Shown: positions 29,308 through 40,225 of the stretch, piece by piece
Position numbering within the stretch: the first letter of the stretch is position 1
How the letters are laid out: every line of letters begins with the position of its first letter
NCBI GenBank assembly: GCA_933822405.4
Contig: CAKOGP040001113.1
Coordinates: 62,001-126,000 of the forward strand
Direction of reading: 5' to 3'
Source of the DNA: Cylindrotheca closterium
Lineage: Eukaryota; Bacillariophyta; Bacillariophyceae; Bacillariales; Bacillariaceae
DNA: 64,000 nt
The notes under the pieces: model-generated
What the model was told of the DNA's origin: nothing
Databases searched by the model: none
The model's input: the letters and a program-made list of their open reading frames with translations, nothing else
Position numbers and translations under genes: made by a program

Positions 29308-31420
29308 AGCTAGTTTTTAAACAATGAATACTACTAGGATTTGGTAGATTAGTACCGGTAGGCTATTTAGAAAAATTAAAAAATACAACAATGCATGGTA
29401 TGCCTGATACTACTGCAGGAGGCTAGCTAGATAGCTAGATAGCTACAAACAGTAACTCTTTCTAACTCTTTCTACTAGTGCACAGCACTGCTGACGCATT
29501 TACTGGTAGTAGGCTATTTTAAAAAAATACAACAATGCATGGTCTGGTACCGTATTACTAGAAGGCTAGCTAGCTAGCTAGCTAGTAATGACAACCTTTC
29601 TTGTACTGGTGCAACAAGAACTGCTTACGCAATTGTAATAATAAGGAGGCTGCAGATTCGGACAATGGATGAAAGATCTTAAGACGAAGGATTGTGATGA
29701 TGAAGGAGAGACGAAAATGAACCACCATCACCCGCCAACCAGCCCAGCCCAAGCGACCTTGCAGAAGTGGTGACAGTAATGGAGATGGAGATGGACAGGA
29801 GGAGTCCAAGAGCAAGACGATTGATTCATTCGATGCGTTACTGTAGTGGTCAAAATCGTAAAATTACTATCATACTACTGTTAGGAGGCTAAAACTTACG
29901 CCTTGCAACAAATGTGAAGGTAAAAGTGTGTGAAAGGCTAGTAGAAACGGTACTTATCAACGCTCGCCAGCTTCGACACACACTCATCATCCAAGCGACG
30001 TTTTTTGGCGTAACAAGGTGTAAACAATGCCCCCCACCATTCTTCAAGAACACCCTTTTTATGTCCTTTCAGTATTGGTTTGTGATTATAATACGACCTT
30101 GTTCTCTAACTGTAGGAACCAGCTGAGAGGAATGGGTGAGGCTGCAGGTACCCACAGTGAAAAACCCAACGTCAAGATATAAAAGTATATNNNNNNNNNN
30201 ATATATACACAAGGCTCACCCTTCGACCTTCTTCTTCAGCGCCCTATTCTTCTCTTGTTCCTTGTAGTATTTTGGGTTGATTCTTTCTTTCCATTGTACC
30301 TACAGTACTGTACCAGAGTTAGTCTTGGTATCTTACTACGCCCTTGTTCTCAAGCAAAATGCGATACCATCATATATGCATTTTAGTAAGTACTCGATGG
30401 CACGGTGCCGGTACAGTTACGGCGTTTGCGCGATGAAATATTTCCTTCGCCATCTTCTTACTTGTTTCTATTATTGTACACGGGGTACCACGGTGTTAAC
30501 CCTTCTTAGCGGCGTCATTGCGAACTGGCGGAAAAATAACTGGGCTACATACCGCTGGGCCAACAGGAAACCAGCTGGAAGCGAACGGTGGGTTCGATTG
30601 ATTGCGGTCAGTGCTATGTACAGTACAGGTTCACGATTGAATCGACAGTCTTTGTCATTGGTTGTGGCAAAAAAGGCGTCGTTTCTAGCCTTTTAGAGGA
30701 TGCGGCAAAAAAGGCATCCACGTGATCGAACAGGTGATCGGAAGCTGTAGGTTCGCCATCGACAGCCGTTCGCGATTTTCCGCAAATATATGCTAGGTTG
30801 ACGGCAACAACGAAAGAATCTTTCGTCGGGTGTCCAGTAGAAGTTCGTACTGTATATAAGGAACGGTTGATTTTGCACTCCGTCTCGGGTTACTGCAGCG
30901 GGTCTTAAGTCTTTCGTCATATTTACGGGAGTCAGTCATCGGTGATTGGAGTATCCAAATTTCGTAATTAACGTTTCCTCATTTAACGTTTACGCAGGAA
31001 TCGAACTGACATGCTGATGGCGTGTGACGTGAGCTTGCTTTTCTCCTTATAAGCACTTTCAGCTGGCTTTTCTTCTATTATTCTGAGAAGCGAATCGAAC
31101 AATGGGATCGGTCTATGGCGAGAGGTGACGGGAGCCACAGTGAGCAGACCATAAGAAAAAGTGCTTTTGGACTGTCGTGTTACTTAGGGATTTGAAGATT
31201 CGACTTTCTATTGATAAGTATTTTCTCGTTGTTTACGTTCCAACAAAGGGTGCAAAGTGCGTCAAGGTCGACGAGTGCTGACTCATATTTGGTTTGATCA
31301 GAAGTTTTGTAAAAAATCCTAAAGAAACAGAAAGCAGCAAACGCCCCACAGTTTCACTTTCTTCACTTTCTTTTCACCTGTCACAAAATATCAAATCCAT
31401 CAGTTTGCACAAATAATATC
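29308..31420. other. gene-free region with 3'-end ghost repeat, scaffold gap and upstream region of the bZIP gene
   Basis: 29373-29440 and 29520-29590 are duplicated 3' UTR-like pieces (aatacaacaatgcatggt then ggctagcta). 29643-29770 is a decayed copy of the preceding gene's end. Ten N at 30191-30200 are a gap inside a tata-rich stretch. A G-box CCACGTGA (30718-30725) and a TGACGTGA motif (31025-31032) lie upstream of the bZIP gene and are potential bZIP-binding sites. Confidence 0.6.
29643..29770 (+). pseudogene. decayed duplicate of the 3' coding end of the gene at 27910
   Basis: ggaggctgcagattcggaca, then gatgatgaaggag, gaaaatgaaccaccatcac, ccagcccaagcgacc and gtggtgacagtaatgg follow the same order as 29010-29200 of the intact gene (ggaggcagattcggacattg; gaagatgaaccaccatcac; cccaagggacc; ggtggtgacggtagtgg). 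The frame is broken. Confidence 0.6.
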
Positions 31421-32425
31421 ATGGAGAAAAATATGTTCAAGAGTCCCCAATCACCTTCGTTAGCGTCAGAAGACACTGACGACGAGGCAACGACAGAGGG
31501 CAAAGAAGGAAACCTCGACACCACGTCGTCCTGTGCATCGGCCTCTGGTGCGGATGATAATGTTTTGAAAAACCGTCGAGAGAAACGTCTCGCAATGAAT
31601 CGAGCATCAGCTCGAGCCAGAAGGAGAAGGAAGAAGGACCTTCTCGGTTCTCTCGCAGCCCAAGTTCAAGAGCTAACTAATCAGAAGCATATGCTTCAGA
31701 CAAAGAACGACAGTTTGTCTTCTCGAGTTGAGAAACTCGAATCCGCCCTTACTCAAGCACAAGCAACCATCACTTCATTGTCCAGCGGAGCCCCCAGTGT
31801 GCAGTCTTCGCTGTTCCAGCCCCTCGCCAGTTCTGCACCGCCTTCTTCTATGGGCCAAATGAGTGAAAGCGCTCTGCGATCCATCCTTCTTAGCGCAGGT
31901 GCTGGTCTACAAGCAAGTGCTGGTGGTCTTCAAGGTGCCGGCTGCGGCGGAGGATATGGTGGTGCTGAGTCACTATTCAATCCTAGAGCTATGCAACAGC
32001 AGCTCGACTTGCAGAATCAATTGAAGCTGCTCGGCGCAACCGCTGGCTTTGGTGGAGCAGGAGGACTCGGAGGTCTGCAGCAGCAAGCTTCAGCTCTTCA
32101 GCAGCACCTGACATCTGAACGAATAGGTTCACTCGGTGCCTTGTTGGGAGGAGGCCTTGGACAAGGGATGGTAAGTTAAATTTTTTTGATGCTGAGATGA
32201 TTCATGATACATAAAGGTGGTGTAGTAATCCTAATACAATCATCTTAACCACCACTACCACAGGCACCCACAGCTTCGCAACTTGATAGTCTTGTTCGAG
32301 CCAAAGCAATGGAACAAACACAGGAAGACGTCAGAATGAATGGATCAATGAATTCCAACAAGATTGGAGCTGCAAGTAATCATGGCATGACGGATAGCCC
32401 ACCTGGCAAAAGGCAAAAGATTTAA
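31421..32425 (+). CDS. bZIP transcription factor (two exons)
   Basis: 303 aa from exon 1 (31421-32170) and exon 2 (32264-32425). They are joined at a GT-AG intron of 93 bp (gatg|gtaagt to ccacag|gcaccc), which removes an in-frame stop just after the donor. The basic region (residues about 48-70: KNRREKRLAMNRASARARRR) has the Asn-x7-Arg DNA-contact pattern. The zipper follows with heptad leucines (LLGSLAAQVQEL, HMLQTKNDSLSSRVEKLESAL). The rest is Gln/Ala/Gly-rich with LQ repeats, typical of an activation region. The C-terminus, PPGKRQKI, is basic. No LOV domain is present, so it is not an aureochrome. Possible self-regulation is suggested only by ACGT-core motifs upstream. Confidence 0.9.
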
Positions 32426-33170
32426 ACGTTACTGCTGAAACTACAGTAGTATTTTCTTTCTTTGAGCCCACAACTCTGATGGTGCCAAATTTTGTTGCTG
32501 GTTATGGTACCACTGTAAAAAGTCCAACTGAATAATAGACATACACTCCTTTACTGGTCTACTCTTCACATTTACTGATCTACTCTTTGCTGCTGTCGTT
32601 CCAGCTACTCTAGCCAGTCCACAAATCATTGGAACCGCCGTCACTACGTTCTTAATCAAACTCGGGTTCGAAAGGACTGTCGATCGACGTGGTCCCATAA
32701 TTGGAGAAGCGTCGTTTTGCCTGTATGACCACATTTGGGAATGGTGTGGTGCCAGGTTTTGTTCGACAATCGAAGGGTTGGTGACGCTCAATTTATTGTG
32801 GGCTATATTTCTCGAAGGGCCCTCCTCCTCGTTTCATCGCATTTTTGGGTGCATGCATAAATCCCTCAATATCTTGGACTCGGTCGACTACAATCAGACT
32901 CGATCGACTTCTGTAGGACTCATGTCCCATTGGTTGCTAACGGTCCTCAGAGCATCAGCGTTTTCGCGCGCAAAGTCGCTCACATTCTCAGGCTTGCCAG
33001 TGCGAGTGAATTTCGATGACCATGGTGTGGGCGGCCTCTGAATCCTCAAAATACTATCGAGACGAGCTTAAGAACAACGCTATAGCTCTGTCTTTTCCTT
33101 TAGAACAACCAGTCAAGATAGAAATCGTGTTTTTGTATCAGTGATTAAGACAACGAAAGCTGAAAAAAAA
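32426..33170. other. intergenic between bZIP and eIF4G genes
   Basis: No gene is supported. A minus-strand frame of 116 codons (32441-32791) has no recognisable features. The right end is the eIF4G promoter/leader (tgaaaaaaaaATG). Confidence 0.5.
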
Positions 33171-36100
33171 ATGTCTCAAACACCAAATTATACTGCAAAC
33201 AATAATGGTGGAGCTCAGGGCCAAGGACGTCCGATGGGAGCTTGGCAGCCTTCTGCACCAACGTCTTTGCAAATGTCTCAGCAGCAAGGTCAGCAGCAGC
33301 AGCAACCGCAGCAGCAATACTCACAGCAGCAACATCAGCAGCATATGCAACAACAACGTCCTGGACCTTATGGTGTTCCTCCTCAAGCAATGCCTTACGG
33401 ATATCACCCGTATTATGCTCAGCAAGCAGCGCCTCCAGCTGGTCCACAGCGAGTAGGTGGTTGGAATCCAACGTATGGCGGCCAACCCATGTATCATCAG
33501 GCTCCTCCTCCCAACATGTATTATGCACAACAACAACAACAACAGCAGTCTACACAGCAGCAGCAAAATTCTCGTCAACCACAACAGGCCGTCCCAAATC
33601 AATCACAACTTCCACCACAGCAACTTAGTCGCCAAGTGCCAGCGCCAAGACCTAAGAAAGCCTTGGTGATTACGGATAAGGATGGTAATCCAATTGACCT
33701 TTCAGGGGTGAAGAAATCTGGCTCCAAAGCTACAACCGAGACGAAAGAAAAAGTGGAAGCTCCCAAAGCATCAGCGGCAACTACTACTGCCAAGGCTGCT
33801 ACTGCTAAAGATTCTGGTATGGATGCTGGAGCCAAGATGCGTCAGCTAGCAATGGAACGGATTCAGGGCAAGTCGGCGGACAAAAAGGAGGAAAAGAAAG
33901 AAGCTGCACCTGCTGCTGAAGCACCCAAGGTTAAGGAAGCTGATGCCCCTGCACCAAAGAAGGAACCAGCTCCTGCTGAACCAAAGAAGCAATCAGCTCC
34001 TCCTGGACTAACGAAAGAAGCCGCTAATGTGCCAAAGAAGGTACCTGTTCCCGAGCCAAAGAAGGAGACTGCTCCTGAAAAGCCAGCCGAACAACCACCA
34101 AAGCGTAAGATTGGCGGCAGTTTGGCCAGCATGCTAGCTAAGCAGGAGGAAGTAAAGAAGGAAGAAGAAGAGATAAAAGAGGAAGTGACGGAGAAGGAAC
34201 AACAAGGCGAAACCAACCTTAAGATCAATGCTGAAGGAAAGAAGCGACACGTTTATTCCAAGGAAGAAATGACACGGTGAGTGAAGATTTGCGGATGCAT
34301 TGCATTCTGCTTCCATTTGTTTTGTGGCATCTCAAGTTAACTAATTAACTGGATTGCTTCTCACATTTCCTATCTTTTGCCTGATATCTTTTCTTCTTTT
34401 AGACTCAAGTCATTGCCTGTGTGCATTGTGCGACCTGACGATTTACCAGAGCTTGAAATCACCAAGGGACCTTCCCGAACTGATGGAGGCCGCGGAGGTG
34501 GTGGCGGCGGTGGTGGCGGCGGCGGCGGTGGCAGAAACCGAGGAGGAGATGATGGTGGTGGTGGACGCAGCAGCTGGCAACGTGGTGCTGCACCACCACC
34601 ACGAAGACAATCGACCGAAACTCCTAGTGGGGGTGGTGGTGGCGGCGGCGGCGGCGGTGGCCAATGGGCTCGTGGAGTAGCTCCCCCACCGAGACCAAAA
34701 AATACTGGTAAGGGCGGCAAGGGTGGTCATCAAGACGACACTTTTTTCGATGGCCCAGTTGCACCTCTGCAAAAGTCAAAGAATGGATGGAAACCAAAGA
34801 AGGATTCCGCGCCATCAGCTGTTGCTGAAAAGAAGGTCAAATCGATTCTGAATAAGATGACAAAGGAGAAGTTTAACCGATTGGCTACGCAAATGCTTGA
34901 GATTCCCATTGTAAATCATGAAATCTTGACCATGATGATTCGTAAGTCTCCTTCAATTGCGATTGGAATGTGTCTGAATCTGAAGCATGTGCGGCCGCTT
35001 TCTGACAATCACCTTTGTTATCTCCTTTGATTCACAGACAATGTTTACGAAAAGGCTATCGATGAACCATCCTTTGGTGACATGTATGGAGATCTGTGTG
35101 TGAAATTGTCCCAGCTGAAGAGTTCTTCGTATATTCAAATTATTGAATCCGACGAAGAACCGCCAACCGAAGATGGCGAAGCTGGCGGCGGCCAAGGAGA
35201 ATCGTCGGCCCATTCTGTCTATCGCTGGTCGAACGATGTGAACGCAAACGACTCCGAAATTGTTGGCCCGTTTGGTTCAGCAGAGGAATGCTTGGAAGTG
35301 GCACTCCAGGACGAGGAGCAAGAGCGAACGGAACGTGGTGAAATGGAACTTGTCCTTCACAAGCTGCTAATCAAGAAGGGAATTTTTATCAAGATCTTGA
35401 AGAAAAAGGTTCCCGAAGAAGAGGAAGAGAAGGAAACAGAATTCTACACTGTGTACTTCCCAGTTGCTGATGCCGCGGAGGTTGGCCAACAAATGTCCAA
35501 GATCTTCCTCAGCGAACCGGAATGTATTTCAGACTCAACTAAGCAAAACTCATTCAAGAGATCGCTATTGAACAAGTGCGAGGATGAATTTAACAAACAA
35601 GATATCTACGTGGACTGGAAGAAGGAAAAGAAAGAGTACGAAGAAGCAAAGGGATCAATGACCGCAGCAGAGCGTGCTGAGAAGGAAGAAGAGTTGGAGT
35701 TCAGAAGAATCAAGATCAAGTAAGTATCGTTTTGTATTTGTTCTAAGCGCGTTTTGCAGAATCAGGCTGTACTGACGAAATGTTGTAGGAAGCAAATGCT
35801 GGGAAATGTCAAATTCATTGGTCAGCTGTACAAGAAATCTTTATTGAAGGAGAAGATCATGCGATTCTGCATTGCATCGCTGTTGAAGTTGGAATGCGTC
35901 GACGGCTCCGGAAAGTTGCCAGTTTACAAGGATTCCGGTGACGAAGATATGGACGAAGAAGATCATGAAGGCATCTGCAATATGTTTTCCACCATTGGAT
36001 CGACTATAGACAGACAGCATGCTGCTGATTTCATCACCGTGTGCTTTGACAAGATTGTGAAACTCAGTAAAGAAAAGAATTTGCCATCACGATCCAGATT

Positions 36101-37100
36101 CATGTACAAGGATTTGATTGATTTGAGGGCCAACCGATGGGTGCCCAGGCGAAAGGTGGAGAAAGCAAAGACATTGGAGGAGATTCGTAAGGATGTCGAA
36201 CGTGAAGAAAAGCTCCAAGCGCAACAATCGGCACAAAATAACTACCGTGGTGGTGGTGGTGGTCGTAACAGCAACTATGGAGGAAAGCCCAACAACGATC
36301 GATCCCGCAACTCCTTTGGTGGTTCGAACAATCGAAGACAATCCAAACCCACTACACAGACTGACGACGATGGATTTACAACCATTAGTGGCACAGGTCT
36401 CAAGTCACGTCCATCTTCTTCCCAACGATCCTCCCCACAAAAGGGTTCTAACACCACCACCACCAGCAGTGCCCGGAAGAGTAATAGTACCTACGCAGCA
36501 TTGGCCGAGGAGCCAACGCCCACCAAGAAGCAGGTCCCAGAATCACTCAGTTCCGAAAAGCTCGAGCGACGAGTCAAGTCCATCCGCAGCGAGTACATTC
36601 AAGATCCATCGAATCTTTCCGAGCTGTTGCTTTCTGTGGACGAGCTTAGTGGAACTCCTGATTACGGAACGAAATTTGTGCAATTGAACTCGGACCGCAT
36701 CATTGACTGCAAAGATGACGAACGTGCCGCCATCTACAACATGCTTTCCACATTGGTGGAAAAGAAGAAGTTATCTTCCAGTGACGTCAAGGGTGGAATG
36801 GTCGATTTGATCGAGTTCATTGACAGTTATGTCTGCGACGCACCCAAGGCCTTTGATTACCTTGGCGATTTAATGACCGCCATGTACAATGTCAAGGCAA
36901 TTGATGTAGCCTGGATGTGTGAACAGGCCAAGAAGACTGAGATTTCGAGCAAGGATAACCCAGAAAAGATCATTCGAGCTCTTGCCGGCGCTATGACCGC
37001 AAAGAACGGCAAGGATGGTGTTAAGACTGCTCTCTCGGACCCCTCGGTTGCCAGTCTTCTTGGAAACCGATGGGAGGGAGTCCGTGCAGATATCATGTAG
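33171..37100 (+). CDS. eIF4G: eukaryotic translation initiation factor 4G (four exons)
   Basis: 1212 aa from exons 33171-34276, 34403-34941, 35038-35719 and 35789-37100; all introns are GT-AG and the frame is continuous. eIF4G bridges the cap-binding eIF4E, the helicase eIF4A and eIF3. N-terminus: Gln/Pro-rich, then Ala/Lys/Glu/Pro repeats. An eIF4E-binding-like YSKEEMTRLK lies across intron 1. RGG/Gly-rich tracts follow. The MIF4G domain runs from about residue 505 to 905 (VKSILNKMTKEKFNRLATQM, VYEKAIDEPSFGDMY, LGNVKFIGQLYKKSLL, RFMYKDLIDLRANRWVPRR). It contains an extra ~140-residue segment (about 35120-35545). A second Gly/Asn-rich linker and a C-terminal MA3 domain (about 1031-1212, starting EKLERRVKSI) complete it. 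The ATG at 33171 follows an A-rich leader. Confidence 0.95.
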
Positions 37101-37177
37101 GTTGGAGCATCTCGATGTTAACCACTGATTGCATGATAAATTGTAAAGGAACTATAATATGAAATGAGCACTACTAT

Positions 37178-37876
37178 TTATCTCAAAAACTCATTTCGGG
37201 TTTTAACTGCGACTTTTCGTATTCTCGGCATTTTGCGTGAACAGTCTGCTACGATGTCACAAAAAGCCTTAGGCACGGCTGGGCTACGTGACGTGCATCT
37301 GCCATCTTCAGGTGACGATGACCTTGAACCAGATGGAAGGCTGTGTAACTTGAGAGCTGATTCTTGATCTCGAAGTGCGAGCTCAATTGCTTCGTCAAGG
37401 CAGTGTGCTGCATATTCATGGTAGACATGTGCAATCCTCTCGGGGTCTTGTTCTCCATAGCCAAATTGAGCTTCTTGTTCGTCAAGAACTGCACCAATGG
37501 CTTCACTTCGGTTTATCTTCTTGTGACGTTGACGAAGCTTCTCTTCCAAGCCACGCATGCAAATGTGCGAGGATCTCTCAATTTTGTCGCCAGAGATGAC
37601 CGACTTGGCCAGCTGTCTGCATTCTGCCTTCATGCTTTTGAAGTCTTGTTGGGTGTACCAGGCATCAGCAACCTCTCGGGTCGTCATGTCGCTGATGCAA
37701 AGGATTTCTTGGATGGCAACAGTGTCAGAAAATCTGATACCCGATGATCTGTGCACGGCGACTGTTTCTTCGCCATCACTGTGATCGTCTTCCCAAAAGG
37801 AACTCATATCATCCTTAAGGAACTCTGCAAGTGAGTTTGCTTTGTACATTTTCGTTTTGTTCTTGGGAGTATGCAT
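37178..37876 (-). CDS. diatom-specific WYT-motif protein, unknown function
   Basis: 232 aa. The core pattern is GIRFSDTVAIQEI, then MTTREVADAWYTQQDFKSMK and HICMRGLE. This R/VxF-S-x-V/I...WYT-x-x-(D/E)F...RGLE arrangement recurs in many small diatom proteins of unknown role. No signal peptide or TM segment. After the core, a helical region with charged heptads (LEEKLRQRHKKINRSE) and a Ser-rich, basic C-terminus follow. It converges with eIF4G; the two stop codons are 77 bp apart, so the 3' UTRs probably overlap. Confidence 0.8.
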   Translation of the reverse strand: MHTPKNKTKMYKANSLAEFLKDDMSSFWEDDHSDGEETVAVHRSSGIRFSDTVAIQEILCISDMTTREVADAWYTQQDFKSMKAECRQLAKSVISGDKIERSSHICMRGLEEKLRQRHKKINRSEAIGAVLDEQEAQFGYGEQDPERIAHVYHEYAAHCLDEAIELALRDQESALKLHSLPSGSRSSSPEDGRCTSRSPAVPKAFCDIVADCSRKMPRIRKVAVKTRNEFLR

Positions 37877-38446
37877 GATAAATTGGGAAAGTCTTGGAAT
37901 TGTGAATACAATTACGTTGGTCTTAAACTGTGAATGGGAGCTTTCAGATTGTGAGTTTTAATGCGACTCCTCTGGCACTTAGTTTGGTAAATCTCGAAGT
38001 TTCTGACCTGGCCATGCGAAATTCCAGGCATTGTTCGACAAGCCTGTATCGTGAGTGTGAAATTTCGATCATTTGCACAATCCGGTGACAAAATGCCCTA
38101 CATAGCACCAGCATTTGACAAAATGTAAGGTTCTATCGGATATTTCCAAATTTTCCGAGATCATTGGTGAGTTTTTATTGGCCAGCAGATTCTGGAAAGT
38201 ATCCGGTATGACCCAGCTTGTGAGCGGATGAGACGAGGCTATATTCAATATTGAACATATAGGAGCGATCTAAATCAAATTCGATTCGTACGAATACAAG
38301 TATTCAAAGAAGTCGACAGATGACACCATGCAAAAATAAACAATCGCATCTCCAGCTGTCCACGATAATATTTTGAAGATCTCAATTTGCATATTTTTCT
38401 ACATACCGGTATAATCATTCAAGCCAAGCAATAACCATTGGCAACT
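37877..38446. other. divergent promoter region, no gene
   Basis: This lies between the starts of the WYT-motif gene (minus) and the parvulin gene (plus). No motif is assigned. Confidence 0.45.
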
Positions 38447-38992
38447 ATGCGTTCATTGAAGCAACAGTTCCTGGTCCTCTTTCTCTCGCTACTATCGTTG
38501 AGCCACGCGTTCCAAATAGCTTCGTTTCCATGGAAAACAACAAATCGAACGCATGGTGTGTCACAAAAGATCGACCAGTGCCAACTTCAACAACCACACA
38601 GATCGGCTTATGTGATGCAGACAACCAGGCGAAACTGTCAATTGTTTGGTGGATTTATGGATGGAATTGGAGGTTTTATGAAGCGTTTCACTACCAAGGC
38701 AACTGCGTCGCACATTCTCATGAGTGGTGGGGCTGAAGCCGAGATCAAGTTGGAAGATCTGAAGACCGAAATTGGAGACAGCCCTCTAAAATTTGCCGAA
38801 GCAGCAGCCAAGTTTAGCGAATGCCCATCCGCCTCGTCGGGTGGGAATCTAGGAGAGTTTGGTCCTGGAGCTATGGTCAAGCAATTTGACGAAGTTGTTT
38901 TCGCGCCGTCTTCTGAAATTGGGAAGGTCTACGGACCTGTCAAAACACAGTTTGGATACCATTTGATCTATATCAGCGAACGCAGGGAATAA
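38447..38992 (+). CDS. plastid-targeted parvulin-type peptidyl-prolyl cis-trans isomerase
   Basis: 181 aa from the ATG at 38447. The N-terminus is a signal peptide ending SLSHAFQIAS, matching the diatom plastid cleavage motif with Phe, followed by a transit region rich in Gln/Thr/Arg. The catalytic parvulin (PpiC) domain spans about 87-181: TASHILM (the first conserved His), FAEAAAKFSECPSAS, GGNLGEFGPGAMV, FDEVVF and the end block VKTQFGYHLIYI. Parvulins of this size act as folding helpers that isomerise Xaa-Pro bonds. The domain is complete, so activity is expected in the plastid. Confidence 0.88.
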   Translation: MRSLKQQFLVLFLSLLSLSHAFQIASFPWKTTNRTHGVSQKIDQCQLQQPHRSAYVMQTTRRNCQLFGGFMDGIGGFMKRFTTKATASHILMSGGAEAEIKLEDLKTEIGDSPLKFAEAAAKFSECPSASSGGNLGEFGPGAMVKQFDEVVFAPSSEIGKVYGPVKTQFGYHLIYISERRE

Positions 38993-39199
38993 ATGAAGCC
39001 ATCGGATCGTGGATTGCTATCTAGAGCAGCAGCACCGGCAAAGTAAGACTATCTAGTGTTGTAGTTCTCGAAGTCAATTTTTCTCGTAGGGAAAGGGATT
39101 TTAGTAGACAGACAGTGCATTGGTTTGGTGATTATGATCATTCTTATTGATTTATTTCGTTTTGTCATTTATTATCCCACATATGATTATTTTGCTAGT

Positions 39200-40225
39200 T
39201 TACTGTTTCGCTTGTTGTTTCATGATTTCGTATTTGATGTTGTAGACAATGCTATCAGCAATGGCATACCCCAAAGTCCAAAGACAGCTACACAACTTGA
39301 CGAGATCCTCGGACGCCGACTTGACAAAAACTTCTGCATGACTATGGAGTCTATAAGAAAGAGGCAACTTCTTGACAAACTTAAGAGTCGGTTCTCCCAT
39401 TTTGTAAAACTCGTATTCCAACGGCTTGCTTCTAGTAATGGTGGAATTATTGCTTCCATCATCACCGTCATGGTCATTCGGCAAATTATCCTTCTCATGA
39501 CTGCTCGTTGTCGGGGGCGAGTCTTCTTCTTCTTCTTGCGAAAGACGGCGATGGTGATCTGCCATCTCCGACGACAAAGTCCTCGGTGGCGCATCTTGAT
39601 CCAGATTCACCAACACCGATGGAGCAACTAATGAAAAGTGGGTGCGGATGCAACCCAGTACAAGCTCATGGTGGATGGAACCACAAGTATCTGTCAAGTC
39701 TTGCACCGCGGAATCGTAATTCTCGTAGCAAGACTTGAAAGATTTGAAGGCATCCACTTGTAGGAATGCAATACAGGTGGCTTGGTCGTCAAAAGGAGGC
39801 TCAGTGAAAGTTCCGTGGTACAGTTGTTGCAATGCAGCAGAGATATTGTCAAGCAGATCCAACGCAAATGGGCGAATGATCTCGTCAAACAGTTCCCATG
39901 CAATTGGTTGGTATGTCTCGTAGGCTCGTGCGAGCTCATCAGATGCAGTGTTGAATAGATCGATGGCAACTGGGGCGTAAACCTTGTAAAGTTGTTGGCA
40001 TTCAGTGGTAACAGTTTCGAACAGATCAATAATGGTAGCTTGAGGATGAATCTCAAAGCTCAAGTTCAGCGAAACCAATGTCTTGGTTGGCAATCGAATG
40101 TCCTCATCGAGAGTAACAACAGGAGCCACGGTTGCTTTGAAAGCAAGGTTCTCTGGCTGAAGTTTGAAACCCAACAGAAAGGCAGCAATGGCAGTAAACA
40201 GAAAGGTGAACTTCTTGGTCAACAT
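39200..40225 (-). CDS. secreted or organelle-routed helical protein, intact copy of an inverted duplicate
   Basis: 341 aa from the ATG at 40225 (MLTKKFTFLFTAIAAFLLGF), a clear signal-peptide-like start; the open frame upstream is only repetitive 5' leader. The body is alpha-helical with a repeated pattern of about 22 residues (LYKVYAPVAIDLFN, AYETYQPIAWELFDE, IRPFALDLLDNISAALQQLY). Then come a Cys-containing region (CYENYDSAVQDLTDTCGSIH, VLGCIRTHF), an acidic/Ser-rich linker (SQEEEEDSPPTTSS) and a C-terminal segment (LCSCLWTLGYAIADSIVYN). No known family. The near-identical but broken sibling is at 47801-48960 on the opposite strand. Confidence 0.75.
   Translation of the reverse strand: MLTKKFTFLFTAIAAFLLGFKLQPENLAFKATVAPVVTLDEDIRLPTKTLVSLNLSFEIHPQATIIDLFETVTTECQQLYKVYAPVAIDLFNTASDELARAYETYQPIAWELFDEIIRPFALDLLDNISAALQQLYHGTFTEPPFDDQATCIAFLQVDAFKSFKSCYENYDSAVQDLTDTCGSIHHELVLGCIRTHFSLVAPSVLVNLDQDAPPRTLSSEMADHHRRLSQEEEEDSPPTTSSHEKDNLPNDHDGDDGSNNSTITRSKPLEYEFYKMGEPTLKFVKKLPLSYRLHSHAEVFVKSASEDLVKLCSCLWTLGYAIADSIVYNIKYEIMKQQAKQ

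Noticed and set aside
32441..32791. Minus-strand 116-codon frame between bZIP and eIF4G
   Set aside because: No recognisable domain, and it lies across the bZIP 3' UTR; likely chance.
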